DNA of 64,000 bases, taken from NCBI GenBank assembly GCA_010093515.1, contig MU001672.1:592630-656629 (forward strand), written 5' to 3'. Within the stretch, counting starts at the first letter, position 1. Each line of letters begins with the position of its first letter. The position numbers and the translations under genes were made by a program. This DNA comes from Lineolata rhizophorae. Its lineage: Eukaryota > Ascomycota > Dothideomycetes > Lineolatales > Lineolataceae. This document shows, in pieces, positions 23,806-36,186 of this stretch. The notes under the pieces were generated by a model. The model had not been told where the DNA came from. It saw only the letters and a list, made by a program, of their open reading frames with translations, and did not search any database.

Positions 23806-25077
23806 TTACTCATCGTCCCCAAAGAAGACCTTTACCGGCAGCCATCCGTCAGTGCAAACCTTGAATCGGTCCTTAAGGCTGTTCAGTTGAGTCATCTCTT
23901 CGTCGGTCAGGCTCTTCCCGTCCAGTTCGAAATTCGACTCAATACGGCTCGGCGTCACGCTCTTCGGGATGACGCTGGTTCCACGCTGGAGACCCCACAA
24001 GAGCCTACAGTATTTCGGGTCAGTAAGCAGGAGAATATGCATACTTAGCACGAGGCGGACTAACAGGATGTGCGCCACAGACAAGCCCTTAGCTTCAGCC
24101 ATCTTGAGGACAGTCTGATCCTTGTAAAGCGGGGAGTCGGTCGAGCCCAAACACGAGTACGCCGTGCAGTGAATGCCCTTCTGTTTGCAGTAGTCGAAAA
24201 GCTTTGGACTGGGCGATGTTAGCATAATTGGCCCTTGCTGAGCGACCACATTAGCGGGGAACTCACGAAGGGCAGTTCGGGTGGAGTTCAATCTGGTTCA
24301 CAGCAGGGACGGTCTTGCAGGAGGGGTCGTTGAGGAGGATTTCGAGGTTCTTGATGCCGAAGTTGGACACGCCAATGTTCTTGACGCGGCCAGAAGCCGG
24401 CAACTTCTGCATCTCCGCCCTTTGCAACCATGTTAACAAGTCTTTTCAGGGTCTAGTATTCGGACGACGGCCGTACCATGTCTTCACGAAATTCCAGTCA
24501 GGAAGGTGCTTCGTCGTGTCATTGGGATCAGTTGATGACGGCCAGTGCTACAACGCGGCTTTAGTTAGCGAGCCCCGCTCTCGTGAAATTCCGAGCTTCG
24601 AATTCAGATGCGCACCATCAAGTACAGGTCGACGTAGTCGACGCCTAGATCCTTCAGCGACGAGTTGATGCCATCCTCGACGATATGGTGCCACGTGTTG
24701 TCCAGCTTGGTGGTAATCCAGATCTGGTCGCGCGGGACGCCGGAATCCTTGATCCCCTGGCCGACCTCGGCCTCGTTGCCGTAGGCCAACGCCGTGTCAA
24801 TGTGGCGGTAACCCTTCCGCAGCGCCACTTTGACGGCCTCGCGGACCTGGTTGGGCTGAGACTGCCACGTGCCCAGGCCGACGGCGGGAATCTTGTCCCC
24901 CGTGTTGAGGGTGTAGGTCAACTTGGTCCACTGCTTGTCGGCGGCCATACTGAACGATCTCTGGGCGGCGGAATTGAACAGTTTCTGAGGCAAGCTTCTG
25001 ATCATGGAAGAGTTGAAGGCCGAGGTCGGTCGCGCAATGGGTTTTATAAACGTCGACAAGCACGCACACCGTGACAT
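23806..25077 (-). CDS. Aldo-keto reductase with possible mitochondrial presequence
   Basis: NADPH-dependent reductase of the AKR superfamily; the carbonyl substrate is not predictable. Exons in coding order are 25077-24616, 24547-24477, 24419-24267, 24208-24065 and 24004-23806, giving 342 residues. Marks are AVGLGTWQSQP, GYRHIDTALAYGNE (catalytic Asp and Tyr), the catalytic Lys in TTKLDNT, HWPSS, GVSNF, NQIELHP and the NADPH-binding IPKSVTPSRI. The fold usually begins near MAADKQW (Met44). Here 43 further residues precede it, rich in Arg, Ser and Ala with no acidic residues, and Met25 starts MIRSLPQKLFNSAAQRSF, which looks like a mitochondrial targeting helix. Start at 25077 is therefore uncertain; 25005 and 24948 are alternatives. 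Confidence 0.87.
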
Positions 25078-25646
25078 CCTAAACCGTTCAGTTCCTTCTC
25101 TGCTTGAACGTTGCAGCTGCCGGGCAAACGTTGGACCAATCCGCGGGCAGCGAAAGGCGCGGGTGAATTATATCATGGCGTGGCATGCGTGGGCCTAGTG
25201 TAACCGCGCAACCGGCGGCCCCAGGTCCCCAACGGGAAGTTCTGCGGCCGTGGGCCATGCGGCGGTCGATCATGGAAGCTTCAGTTCCCCGGCACGGTCT
25301 GCGGCACTTCTGGCTGTGGCACAGAGCGAGCCTGGCACCTGGGACCAGCAAGAGAGCCGCTCGACGTTAGTCGGCCCGAGACCGGGGATTGCGTCCGGCT
25401 AAATCGGGTGGCGCCGGGCCAGGCGCTCTTATCACGCGTGGCGGCAGCGGTCGCTCCGGTGGGCGGCCGGCGCACGGGCTTACTACATATGTATTAGTAT
25501 GGAGCCTCCGGAGCCGTCCTCGTTTGGGCTCCGATCCGACGAAGAACCTCCACCGTCATCGCCGCCGAGCAGCGACACATTATTTCCAGCCAACCACGAC
25601 GCGTCCAGCCCCCCTTGACGCGTTCTCCGCCGACCCGCTGCCCACC
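25078..25646. promoter_or_regulatory. Divergent promoter, aldo-keto reductase (-) and PIP30-like gene (+)
   Basis: The two starts lie 569 bases apart and point away from each other. At about 25482 there is an imperfect palindrome TACTACATATGTATTAGTA, related to the TACTAC/GTAGTA motif found elsewhere in the window. Confidence 0.55.
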
Positions 25647-26578
25647 ATGTCGTCCGGCTTTGTCTCCGGCGGGACCATTGCCGGCCCCGCCGAGCGCGAC
25701 GACGAGTGGAAGAAGGCCCAGCAGGAAATCGAGGAGCGCCATCGCGCGAAGGTTCAGGAAGGCCAGCAAGAGGGAGGGAAGTCGCTGTACGAGGTCCTCC
25801 AGGCAAACAAAGGTTGATTCTCAGCTCCCTCCGCGGCTCCCTCCGCGGCGGTTCGGGCAAATAGTAGTGACGTGTTAGGTCCTGCGTGATGTCCACTAGC
25901 CGCCAAGCAGGAAGCATTCGAAGAGGTGTGCATATCCCCTCCCGGGTACGGTCATGTGACGCTATCGCCTCTTGCTAATGCCTCGTGCAGTCCATCCGAC
26001 TCAAGAACCAGTTCAGAAGCCTCAACGAAGACGAGGTGGAGTTCCTCGATTCCGTCCTAGAGTCCACCCGCGCCAAGGAAGCCGCCATTCGCAAAGAGAC
26101 ATCGGAGCAACTCGACGTCTTCCGCAAGCAACAGGAAGAGGCAGAAAAAGCATCGCTGGCGAGAAGTCCCGACAACGTATCCTTGGAGGAGGAAGATACT
26201 TGGGTTGTTAACTCGCGCAAGCGGAAGAGGGCTCGGGAGAAGGAGTCGCTTCGCGGTATCAAGGCTCGCAATACCTCGACATCTGGGGACCTTTCGAAAC
26301 CCGAAGGCGGCACGCCACCATCAAGTGAAAAGAAGGCATCGGTCAGCTTGGAGGTCAAGGAGTCTAAAAGCACTCAACAGCCAAAGGTCGATGCTTCAGC
26401 CGTCCGAGAACGCTCCCTGCCGAAGGATCCTCCTTGCGAGAAGGGATCAAATGGCCCAAATACCAGCGGCAATCCCAAGGGAACTGCATCGACAATTACG
26501 AAATGTGTGCCTCCGGCCGGGAAACCCGCAGGTTTAGCCAACCTCGGACTCAACTACTCATCTGACGAGGATGACTAA
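25647..26578 (+). CDS. NIP30/FAM192A-domain protein (PIP30-like)
   Basis: The family's human member, PIP30, binds the proteasome activator PA28-gamma in the nucleus; whether the fungal protein does so is unknown. Exons 25647-25812, 25900-25925 and 25991-26578 give 259 residues. The NIP30 domain covers roughly residues 1-110: MSSGFVSGGTIAG, EEWKKAQQEIEERHR-like helix, LYEVLQANKAAKQEAFEE across two introns, then SIRLKNQFRSLNEDEVEFLD, the family hallmark. Downstream are a basic KRKRAREK stretch that could act as nuclear signal, a long polar low-complexity region, and a conserved-looking end, LGLNYSSDEDD. Exon 2 is 26 bases. Confidence 0.85.
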
Positions 26579-27475
26579 GACATTCACTTCAGTTCACTTT
26601 TCCAACTAAGAGAGGCGATTAAGCTACCCCGTATTCTTCTTAGGTAATGTCTAGGAAGTGGAATGCCCCTTCTCTCCAAGAATATATCTTTCTCGAATGA
26701 ATTTTGCCTTAGTATAGGTCCAAATAAAGTCTATGGGCCAACTATATTGTTCACATCACGTTAGAGGCTTGGCAGAATTTGATACAGTGACAACTGCTAG
26801 CCACCAAGATATCAAGCTCAAATTCAACCTTGCAACTTTGTATTACAGATATGACAGGAGCTACGGAGTACCACACAACATTATGTATGAGATACCTCAT
26901 CTCCCAAATGCACGTATCCCTTGCAGGATTCGTATATTCATCCATCCTTCGATCTCTATGTGACCGCTTTGAGGGCAGCCCGGGCTGCAGTTATTGGTTG
27001 AACATGTCACTGTAAGTGATTTAGGTGCAGAGGGCAGACTGAAAATCCGAAGAAGTAGAATTTGTTTGATGTCGTCCCAGTCAGAATAGTCGTCTTTTGG
27101 TTGCGGATGTCGGCGTATTTAATGTGGGGTGTCGCTATGTCAGACGCGTACAGCACTATCCGTTAAGCAAACGCAACACCCGTTTCGGATTAGATCCTCT
27201 CTACCTTCAACTTCAGTTGTCAAGGTACAATTTATACTTACTACCGCTACTGGACGTCTGAGAGATGCGGCAAAGGCAAAATCAAGAACTAATTTCCGGT
27301 CCTACTTGAAACCATTCTGCGCCGACATAAAAGCACCTTTTAGCAAACCCCTCAGGACACACGATAGCAATAGTCGCAGATTTTGCCCTCCGGCAGTTTC
27401 TGTTTCGCTGGGATTAGATTTCTACATGTGTCTAACGGACCGTAAATGCTAAGATGATGTACTTGTAATAGTGTT
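26579..27475. other. Convergent 3' spacer, PIP30-like gene and MSH5
   Basis: About 0.9 kb between two genes ending towards each other, moderately AT-rich. The small ORFs at 26733-26963 and 27129-27452 have no recognisable sequence. Confidence 0.5.
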
Positions 27476-30400
27476 CTACAAAGTCAACACTTCATCAAGG
27501 AGTTCTCTAGGCATATCCATGTTGCCAGCCTGTAGGAATTGACGTCCGATCCGCTCCTATTCCAAATGTGTCAGTAAAATAATAGTTCTCGAGTCAATCG
27601 GTAGAATATCGATGCTAACATACTGCATCCTGAAGTTCGTCGGCTTCTCCGTCTGGCATGATTGCGCAGGCGGCTACTAAATCTTCACCACGAGAGGCAA
27701 GTCGAATGAGTTCCTCGGCACGAATTATAATTTCCCGGGCAACGCCATTCATTGATGCGCAACTATACCAGCTATCAGCGAGTCGCCAGTACGAATAAAT
27801 TCAATGGTAGAGTACTTACGTCGTGCCAAAGCTAGATATGCTGCGACCGTCTTTGAGACTACACCAAACACTAAAATTACCATTTGAAAGCGGGTCCGAA
27901 TGGCCGCCCCCATGCCCTTTTTTTTTCTGTTGCTTTTCATATTTTGCTACTTACTTGTATAAGTATGTCAATTGGGTTTGAGAATTAGCCTCGTGGTGAA
28001 CGTGCACTTCCATATGGCCAAAGCTCAATGAAGGTCTCGGTGCTAGGAACCCGTTCTCGAATATTTCTAGAGTTATTTAGCTTTATAGATATAGAGCCAC
28101 AATTGCTTGCTCGCAGCAAACATACCATGAAAGTGAGTGGCCCCTAAGACCTTAGGTCTTTCCTTTCCCAGCCTCAAAAGAGACTCAAATACCCCACAAA
28201 CGAGGCCGGCACCGTCTACTCCAAGTAAGCACACCTGTATTTATATTCGTTTGGGGTGTTCAATGTACCTGCAGCCTCTGTTCCTTTCCCGAACTCGTCA
28301 ATTACAACCAAACTACGTCGTGTCGCAGTGCTTAATGCGAACGAGACTTGTTGGAGGTCAAGCATGAACGTGCTTTGAGCTTTTGATACCGACTCTCTTG
28401 TCGACACGCGAGTCAGAATCTTATCCGTAATTCCTATTTTTGCTTTCTTGGCTGGCACAAAACTGCAGCTTGTTAGCAGGTCAAGTGGCAGCGATTATAT
28501 TTGCGAATGACAAACCTCCCTATGTGGGCAAGGAAGACGACCAGTGCCACTTGTTTCAAATAAACACTTTTCCCAGAGTAATTTGGCCCCGTCATGATGA
28601 GCATGCTAGGACCATCCTCAGTTTCTCTAGCCTTATCACGCCACTGTATTCTGGTGCTTGTTGTTTGCCGCACGTTTTCTTGATTAAGATCAAGTGTGGA
28701 TTGTCCTTCTCCCCCGATCAAGAACGTATCATTTGCAACGTATGACGGGACGGTGAGTTCTTGGAGCAAATGTCTGTTACAGATTAGTCGATAACCTCGA
28801 TAGGATACTCAGATGTCGCCTTACCGGCCCCCTTTGATCTCAATGACATTATCGTCTGTCATATGGGGCTTGCATAAATTATGTGCTTTTGCACCTTGTG
28901 CAAGGGCCAGTAAACTAAACGCCATTAGGGTTCATAAGCTCCGAAACGCACTTCATGCAACCATACCTATCTAGTTCGCCGCATAAATCCGAGGTTATTG
29001 TGAGAAGCCCCTCATATTCAAGGACAACTTGAGCAAGTTCATGAAGAATTTCGATCTCCTTATCTAAATCTGGTCAGCGGTTAATGGGAGGCATGGTTAC
29101 GCCATCCTTGCACGCACCGGTGATTAATCCAAAGATATCCCCAAATTGGTGGTTCATTTCCGCTGTTTCACTCGTACTGTAGTAGACCATGTTCCTATTT
29201 TATCATTTACATTAGTTGGCGTGCGCCTCTCGCAACGTTATGTTCTCTTACTCGGTTGAAAAAACTCTCTCCCATGGATCTCTCGGATTACCAGAGTAGA
29301 CACCATCTCCGGTTTCTTCATCAAGCGGAACGACAACCAGGAACCCCACTTGTGGGTAGTAAACCACATTGGTTTCAATTGGTGGATTTGCCGGGACTCG
29401 TTGAGCAATGTGTTCATTGACTTGCGCAAGAAGGGATTCCAACCCGTCATATGTGCGTTTCATATTGTCTAGTTCAGCATCTATGCCGCGCATCACGACT
29501 GTGCGGCTTTGCTCATCAGATGCCTCGAAGTCGATCTAGTAGACGATTAGCCCAGTTGCCCCAAATTCAGAGCCGAAGCTCAGCCCTACTACGGCGGATA
29601 TTTTTCTCCCTAATTCCGTAAGTCCGGCGTTTTCGAATCTTCCAAGAATCTAAAAGAATCAGTAACCTTTATACAAGGTTCATCTGGATAATTGGGGTTT
29701 ACCTTGTTCCTGATCGACATATCCTCTCCGCCAAGCACTTCTTGCATTGTGTCTCTAATCTTAAGAGAATGGAAGAGAAACTGGAAGTTTTAGAATCATG
29801 TGTATTAGTGCGCGACATAGACGGGGGTGCTCACTTTACGAAGGGTTTCCCACACGTTTCGTGTGATACCTCCTCTGCTCGAACTATTGCTAACGCCTTT
29901 CCTCAGTTTGATGAGAATGGTCCGGATATTTTTTATCGACTTTAGGTTCTTGATTAGTAGCTCCACAGAATCCGAGTTATCTGGCCGCAGGAAAACACTA
30001 ATTGTTTTGAGGCGCTCATTCAAGACATCGATGTTCGTACTCGGGCGCAAAAAGTACTGTCGAATTAGAAACCTCCCTTGTGGAGTACGAGCAAAGAAAT
30101 GAAAGAGTCCATAAATCGAGAAGCCTTCTTTTGAGCCGGAGTTGAATCTCGTTGGACCTTGGTTGTGAACTTGCGGGTGAGATTCAGATTCCATAATCTG
30201 AAGGGATAGTAGGGTGTCAATGTTGATGAACCTACAGGCAGTTAGTCTAGATGCTCACAAACAATGCACTATCATTAAACTTACATCGTGTTCTTCAGCG
30301 AGAACATTTCTACCGTAGACACCCGAAACATCTCGTGTGCAGCTTCATCACCAGGGAGAAACCGCGCAGAGCGCCGGCGTTGTAAGTATGACAGTACTGC

Positions 30401-31299
30401 TCCAGCACAACCAACCTGCGAACGTTTGAGCAAACATCACCTGAAGGAACTGGAAAGACACACAGTAACTTTGCTGTCTAGATTCACCCAGGCTGCTAGT
30501 CTGAGAAGGTTTCCCTGCGTGTTAGTCTCGGGAGTCTCCTCAAACTTTTCTGCGGTAAGTACATCGCCTGCAGCAATAAATGCAACATCTGGTCCGTCAT
30601 CGGCACCAATGTTCAAGTTAACGAGCCTGGCTTTCGACGAGTCGTAGCCGAATTCGCCCGATGGACGCTCTTCAAGAAGATATGCCGGAGGAACGTGGTC
30701 ACCTGGATCATTCTCAGCAAAAGCATTCGTGCGTTATTGCAAGTTGACTCACCAGAATCTTCAGCAGAGTCAAGCCGACCCTCGTTAGGGTCTAACCTCT
30801 CGACGACCTTTTCATCGATTCGAACGGGTACAAGGACCACCGTGGGGTTGACAAATGTCTTCACTATTCCGCCGTTAGCCATATTAGATAAAAGATGCGT
30901 CAAATCAGTTTGGGCAACTATACAAGTTGCAATGACGTCAACGCTTCCAGATTTCACATCTTCCATGAAATACAACTTCTCAGCACGTGCAACGTAGTAT
31001 GAACAGCCTACTGTGCCTCGGTCTTTCATGTCGACAGCCATGACCACTTCGTCGAGGTCGTCCGTATCGGGTCCAGGATTGAAGTGCTCCGCGCGATCAT
31101 TACTATCTCCCGCCGTAGTGTTGGGTTGGCAAGAATTGCTAGCCTGTGGCGTATGGGACGGAGAGCGGCGCCGTTCGCTCCGGTTTATGTGTAGACCAGG
31201 TGGGACGTTGCTCGGCCGGTACCCGGCAGGAGTTGCTGGCACGGACATGCTCGGAGTGCCATGACTGCTTGATCTCATGAACATTGGATATGAGGCCAT
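27476..31299 (-). CDS. MSH5: MSH5, meiotic MutS homologue
   Basis: Partner of MSH4 in the clamp that stabilises recombination intermediates and promotes crossovers in meiosis; it does not repair mismatches. I trace 17 exons in coding order: 31299-30754, 30702-30474, 30415-30285, 30231-29835, 29780-29703, 29649-29590, 29535-29252, 29194-29118, 29063-28977, 28914-28825, 28773-28516, 28462-28269, 28214-28126, 28076-27955, 27858-27820, 27762-27624 and 27556-27476. They join in one frame to 966 residues. Landmarks: [45 protein letters not shown], Walker [15 protein letters not shown], Walker [20 protein letters not shown], and [18 protein letters not shown] across two introns. The end of exon 2 has two in-phase choices. 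All ATPase motifs are intact. The start may instead be one of two nearby Mets. Confidence 0.9.
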
Positions 31300-31742
31300 G
31301 CTAAACACTAATATGAAGCAAAAAGTGTTGAAAATCGTGGGAAACATCTTCGAAGCGAAGAGTTTTTGCCGGGGTTATGAAATCATGATTCGCGGGTCTT
31401 TCCCTATGAGGGCTATCTGCCTAGCCCGGTACCGTGGCACTCAATGCGCCGTTGCTTCTAGGATCTTAGATAAAGCGAACCGAGCACTAATACGCAAGCA
31501 CACCTCGCAGGAAGAGCAACTGACAATGCAAAGTGTCGTTGTCTATATACAGTCGTAGCTCAGCTTCATTCAGAGGGGAGTCGCATCTTACTTTTACCCG
31601 ATACCCCAGAACTACAATTACCTTCGAGTAGTATGATTTAACACCGGCCAATGGCTAACATCAGCGCCTTCACGCAGATACAATAATACAGCCTAGAGAA
31701 ACACGTGCCGTAATAAAGTCACGAGGCGACCCATCAGCAATC
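31300..31742. promoter_or_regulatory. MSH5 promoter and HSP78 3' end
   Basis: A 443-base spacer between two minus-strand genes. A 31277-31558 ORF on the plus strand has no recognisable sequence. Confidence 0.5.
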
Positions 31743-34148
31743 TCAAGAGGAAGCGTTGAGCAACAGCCCTTCTCCGCCCTCATTAAGAGTCACCCTTACA
31801 AGATCACCGCTCTTGACTTCACCCCTGATAATCTTATCCGCAAGATTATTTCCAACTTCTTTCGAAATCAAACGATTAAGCGGGCGGGCACCAAACCGCG
31901 GATCGTAGCCCCTTTCACAGAGCCAGTCTTTAACCTCATTAACAACCTCGAGCTTGATGCGGCGATCGTCAAGCCTGGCCTGGAGCTCCCGCAGGCGGAT
32001 GTCAACAATGTCGCGCAGGGCTTCACGCGACAACCGTTTGAAGATGATGAACTCGTCAATACGGTTAAGGAACTCAGGCGGGTAATTCGCCGCGACGATG
32101 TCCATAACAGCCTTCTTGACATGTTCGGAGATTTCGCCCGTGTATTTGCTGACTTCGTGCGAATGAATGACATCGTCACCAACAATGATGTTCGCGCCTA
32201 GGTTCGAGGTCAGGACAATGATGGTGTTTCGGAAGTCGATCTTGTGGCCTTGCGCATCCGTAAGGAAACCTTCATCGAGTACTTGAAGGAGTAGCGCCGA
32301 GATATCACGATGCGCCTTCTCGAACTCGTCAAAAAGAAGCACTGCATACGGCTTACGCCGGACTGCTTCGGTGAGCTGACCGGCATCATCGTAACCAACG
32401 TAACCGGCAGGACTGCCGATCAACCTGCTGACCGTATGCTTCTCTTGGAACTCGCTCATATCGAAGCGAACAACGGCAGTCTCGGTTGAAAATAGGAAGC
32501 TCGCCATTTTCTTGCAAAGTTCCGTTTTACCCACGCCTGTTGGTCCGAGGAACATGAAACTTGCGAGGGGACGATTCTCTCCACTCAGTCCGGCGCGCTG
32601 CATGCGCACTGCGTTCGCCACGGCAGTGAGAGCTTCATCTTGACCACGGACTGATTGTCTGAGGGTATCTTCCATATGAATGAGTTTCTCAACCTCTCCT
32701 GCCATTAGCTTCGTAACCGGGATACCAGTCGCTCGGCTAACAACATTTGCAATGTCATCCGCCGTGACGGACTCGTGAAGAAGAGTACTCGTGTCTTCCC
32801 CACTAGGACTTTCGGCGCCCTCCTTCGGAAGTCGTTGCTCGAGGCTCGGAATGGTCGAATATTGAAGTTCTCCAGCCTTCGCGAAATCACCTTCTCGCCT
32901 TGCCCTTTCGAGATCATACTTAGCTTTCTCAAGTTGCTCCTTGACATTTTTCATAGCGTCAATTTCCTTCTTCTCGGACTCCCACTGTTGCACAAGTTTA
33001 TCCACCTCTTCTTGCTTTGCTTTTAACGTGGATTCCAACTTTTCGCGACGTTCTCGACTTGCAATATCCGTCTCTTTGCGAAGTGATTCCAATTCAATTT
33101 GGATGGTCATGATCTGCCGATGAAGTTCCCGTATCGAATCCGGCTCGCTTTCTTGTTGCAACCTCAACGCGCTCGCGGCTTCATCAACAAGATCAATGGC
33201 TTTATCTGGAAGGAAGCGATCTGTAATGTATCGGTTGCTGTATGTCGCAGCGGCCACAAGGGCGCCATCGGTAATGCGGACGCCATGGTGAACCTCGTAC
33301 CTTTCCTTGATGCCACGAAGGATAGATATCGTATCCTGAACAGATGGTTCGCCGACAATAATGGGCTGGAATCGCCTTGCGAGCGCCACGTCTTTCTCGA
33401 TTTGTCGGTACTCGTTCAGAGTTGTAGCTCCGCAGCACTGGAGCTCGCCTCGAGCTAATGCTGGCTTCAATAGGTTGCTCGCGTCAATGCTCCCTTCAGC
33501 TTTTCCAAGGCCCAAAAGCGTATGCAACTCGTCTACAAACAAGATTACCTTGCCCTTCGCGTCCGCGACTTCTTTCAGCACCTTCTTCAGCCGCTCTTCG
33601 AAGTCACCCCTGAACTTGGCACCAGCAATGAGAGAACCCAGGTCGAGCGCGACCACACTCTTCTCCTTTATGGACTCCGGCACATCGCCTCTCACGATTC
33701 TCTGGGCTAGCCCCTCAAGAACAGCTGTTTTCCCAGTACCGGCCGCGCCGATCAATACCGGGTTATTCTTCGTTCTCCGCGAAAGAATCTGGATTGTGCG
33801 ATGAATCTCCGGATCGCGGCCGATGACAGGATCCAGCTTGCCTTCTTTCGCTCTTGTTGTCAAGTTGATGCCGTATTGCTCTAGCGCAGGCTTTTCCTCT
33901 TCACCGCCTTGGCCCATCCGCCCTAGATTGAATCCCTGCGGACCGAAGCCGCCCCGGCCGGGAGGTGTTCCATTGGCATATGAGCGTATTGAAGTCAGAG
34001 GGAGGCGAAGGCGAGAAGATGTCCCGTGCGCAGTTATGGACGACTGCGTTGCGGCTGGAAGAGCTCTCAAAGCTTGAGAGCGGTTCTGGGCAGCATAGCG
34101 AACGATTGGCGGCCCGCGTGTCGCAACGCGCATTCGTGTGGGTAGCAT
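31743..34148 (-). CDS. HSP78: Mitochondrial Hsp78 (ClpB-type disaggregase)
   Basis: AAA+ chaperone of the mitochondrial matrix that, with mtHsp70, dissolves protein aggregates. It is a single uninterrupted reading frame of 801 residues, which stands out among its intron-rich neighbours. Residues 1 to about 60 are Arg/Ser/Ala-rich without acidic residues, a clear presequence. As in other Hsp78 proteins, the ClpB N-domain is missing, and NBD1 begins at about 88 ([20 protein letters not shown]). Walker A1 is GAAGTGKT (about 134-141), Walker B1 [10 protein letters not shown], the coiled-coil M domain lies about residues 330-450, Walker A2 GPTGVGKTE and Walker B2 [12 protein letters not shown]. 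The C-terminal part [15 protein letters not shown] is typical. Everything needed for activity is present. Confidence 0.96.
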   Translation of the reverse strand: MLPTRMRVATRGPPIVRYAAQNRSQALRALPAATQSSITAHGTSSRLRLPLTSIRSYANGTPPGRGGFGPQGFNLGRMGQGGEEEKPALEQYGINLTTRAKEGKLDPVIGRDPEIHRTIQILSRRTKNNPVLIGAAGTGKTAVLEGLAQRIVRGDVPESIKEKSVVALDLGSLIAGAKFRGDFEERLKKVLKEVADAKGKVILFVDELHTLLGLGKAEGSIDASNLLKPALARGELQCCGATTLNEYRQIEKDVALARRFQPIIVGEPSVQDTISILRGIKERYEVHHGVRITDGALVAAATYSNRYITDRFLPDKAIDLVDEAASALRLQQESEPDSIRELHRQIMTIQIELESLRKETDIASRERREKLESTLKAKQEEVDKLVQQWESEKKEIDAMKNVKEQLEKAKYDLERARREGDFAKAGELQYSTIPSLEQRLPKEGAESPSGEDTSTLLHESVTADDIANVVSRATGIPVTKLMAGEVEKLIHMEDTLRQSVRGQDEALTAVANAVRMQRAGLSGENRPLASFMFLGPTGVGKTELCKKMASFLFSTETAVVRFDMSEFQEKHTVSRLIGSPAGYVGYDDAGQLTEAVRRKPYAVLLFDEFEKAHRDISALLLQVLDEGFLTDAQGHKIDFRNTIIVLTSNLGANIIVGDDVIHSHEVSKYTGEISEHVKKAVMDIVAANYPPEFLNRIDEFIIFKRLSREALRDIVDIRLRELQARLDDRRIKLEVVNEVKDWLCERGYDPRFGARPLNRLISKEVGNNLADKIIRGEVKSGDLVRVTLNEGGEGLLLNASS

Positions 34149-34547
34149 GCCGACGGTAGCAGAGCTGGGTAGGATAAGAATGTGGCCGGTCAGTGGTCAG
34201 GGAGGGCGGCGATATATCATGATGGGCGAGGACCAGATCTCGAGAGCACGACGGCGTGATGGCGAATGGCGAAGCTCCTTCTGGAAGCCTCCAAATTGGC
34301 CCGCTAGGTCCCTGGGCCTGAAGGTGGCGCCGCAGCCCGGGCCCCACTGCTGTGGCGCTGGCTTGGCTCGCCTCGGACCAGTCACCGCCTTCGCCGTCAG
34401 CCTGGCCCTCGCTGGCTTTTGCGCCAGCACACTTTTTCCTCCCCACCACCGACCCGCGTCTGGAAGTCCACGTCGGCCAGCCTCCTGTCTTCGTGTTCCG
34501 CCCGTTTGTTCTAATTCCCCTTTTGAAACTTTTGCGAGCCCCCAATC
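34149..34547. promoter_or_regulatory. Divergent promoter shared by HSP78 (-) and EF-1 beta (+)
   Basis: Only 399 bases separate the two start codons. The region includes a TTCTGGAA element at 34279-34286 (heat-shock-type pair) and a CCCCT at 34517-34521 that matches the stress element core. Either may be chance. Confidence 0.6.
34279..34286. promoter_or_regulatory. Heat-shock-element-like pair TTCnnGAA
   Basis: TTCTGGAA, with GAAGCTCC before it and GCCTCC after, gives one good pair of Hsf1-type units and weak flanking units. It lies 131 bases before the HSP78 start codon, a sensible place, but a single pair is a weak site. Confidence 0.35.
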
Positions 34548-35654
34548 ATGGGTTTTACCGACTTGGTTTCTGAGGCCGGCCTCACTGGTGAGCTTTGGCA
34601 AATTCCTCGTCTCTGCCATCTGTCCTCCTATTAACGACGTGACAGGGCTGGACCATTGGGCGAAGACCCGTAGCTACATTGTCGGGTAAGTCTCTAGGAC
34701 GTCTCACAAAGTCTTCCACTGGCCTGTGTCATGAATTTCATGCCTTTTTTGCCTTAAAATGAGGAAAATACACTGGTCCGTGTTTAAGAGGCGGCTTAAG
34801 ACACCGCTGCATGACTACGTCCAATGCGCTCTGCGCACCCCTGATTTAGGCACTCAATTTACGCCTGCTTCGTACATATAGTTAATATGTGCCAATTACT
34901 GACGTACGCCGCCAGCTATGCTCCCTCACAGGCCGACGTGAAGTGCTTCCAGGCCGTCAAGTCGCAGCCCGAAGCCGCCAAATACCCGCACGCCTACCGC
35001 TGGTACAAGCACATCGCGAGCTTCGAACCCGACTTCAGTACTCTGCCGGGCGATCCCTCCAAGGAATTCACCGCATACGGGCCGGATGCTTCTGAGCTCA
35101 CTGTCAACCCGGCCAAGGCGCCTGAGAAGGACGGTGACGATGACGATATCGACCTCTTTGGCAGTGATGATGAGGAGGAAGACGCTGAAGCCGCGCGCAT
35201 CCGCGAAGAACGTTTAGCCGAATATAGGAAGAAGAAGGAGGGCAAAGCCAAGCCGGTGGCTAAGTCCATTGTCACTCTGGAGGTGAAGCCTTGGGGTATG
35301 TTCATTTTTCTTGAGACACTTGGTTCGCTTATGCAACCCAACGTCGCTAATCGCCCGCACAGATGACGAGACAAACATGAGCGAGCTTGAGGAGAATGTG
35401 CGCGGCATCGAGCAGGATGGCCTCGTTTGGGGAGCCTCGAAGTTGGTGGCTGTGGGCTTCGGCATTAAGAAGCTGCAGATCAATCTCGTGGTTGAGGACG
35501 ATAAAGTCTCCCTTGAGGAGCTCCAGCAGAAGATCGAGGAAGACGAGGACCACGTCCAGTCTACTGATGTTGTAAGTTTCCTATGTAATGTTTCATATTT
35601 TATTCTATTCAAGTACTAACTGGCTTTCTCTAGCTTGCTATGCAGAAGCTGTAG
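34548..35654 (+). CDS. EFB1: Elongation factor 1-beta
   Basis: Guanine nucleotide exchange factor that reloads eEF1A with GTP during translation. Exons 34548-34587, 34646-34685, 34916-35295, 35363-35571 and 35634-35654 give 229 residues, the usual size. The N-terminal GST-C-like part ([33 protein letters not shown]) is followed by a linker and the acidic block [16 protein letters not shown], then the catalytic domain: [53 protein letters not shown]. The C-terminus, LAMQKL, is encoded by a 21-base last exon; the Lys next to last is the residue that inserts into eEF1A's metal site. It is divergently arranged with HSP78. Confidence 0.95.
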
Positions 35655-36186
35655 AATTTCCGAAATGGTTGAGTTTGCCGTGGAAGGGACATGGGACAAT
35701 CACGATTCCCTCTACATTCTGCTCAGATGGGAAAAGCATTGCAAAGAAAACCTGGATCAGCACTGGAAGCTTCAGTTTTGACGTGATAATGACTCCCATA
35801 AAATAGATGGAAAATTGAACACGATACCATCCACTTGCGTCGTAGCAGACAGCGCCGTCATGGCTTGGTAAACTGCAATTGTAATAGCGTCACTTCATAA
35901 AGCCAACCTGACTTAAAGCTTGCGTAGTTGCAGTGCTGAATCACTGCGGAGGTAAGGCCTCTGAATACTTTTACGCCTTGCCGACGTGCATGATGTAGAA
36001 CTCCGAAGATGAAATCGCAAAACAGAGAAGTTTAACAGAGCTAGTCACTGAGTATAGGCGGCATTGGTGTCCTACCTCGCTTAGCGCATGCTTGCCTTGA
36101 CGCTTAGCCCAACGGACAAAGCTCTACCAACCCTGACCACGACTAACTTACAACCACATCACCAGACGCCATCAGTCCTTGCAGCC
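35655..36186. other. Spacer between EF-1 beta and EMC5
   Basis: About 0.5 kb between two plus-strand genes, holding the EF-1 beta 3' end and the EMC5 promoter. No gene seen. Confidence 0.5.

Noticed and set aside
27476-31299. MSH5 as a decayed gene because its frame is broken into many short ORFs
   Set aside because: Every break coincides with good splice signals and the phases match through all 17 exons; the protein is whole.
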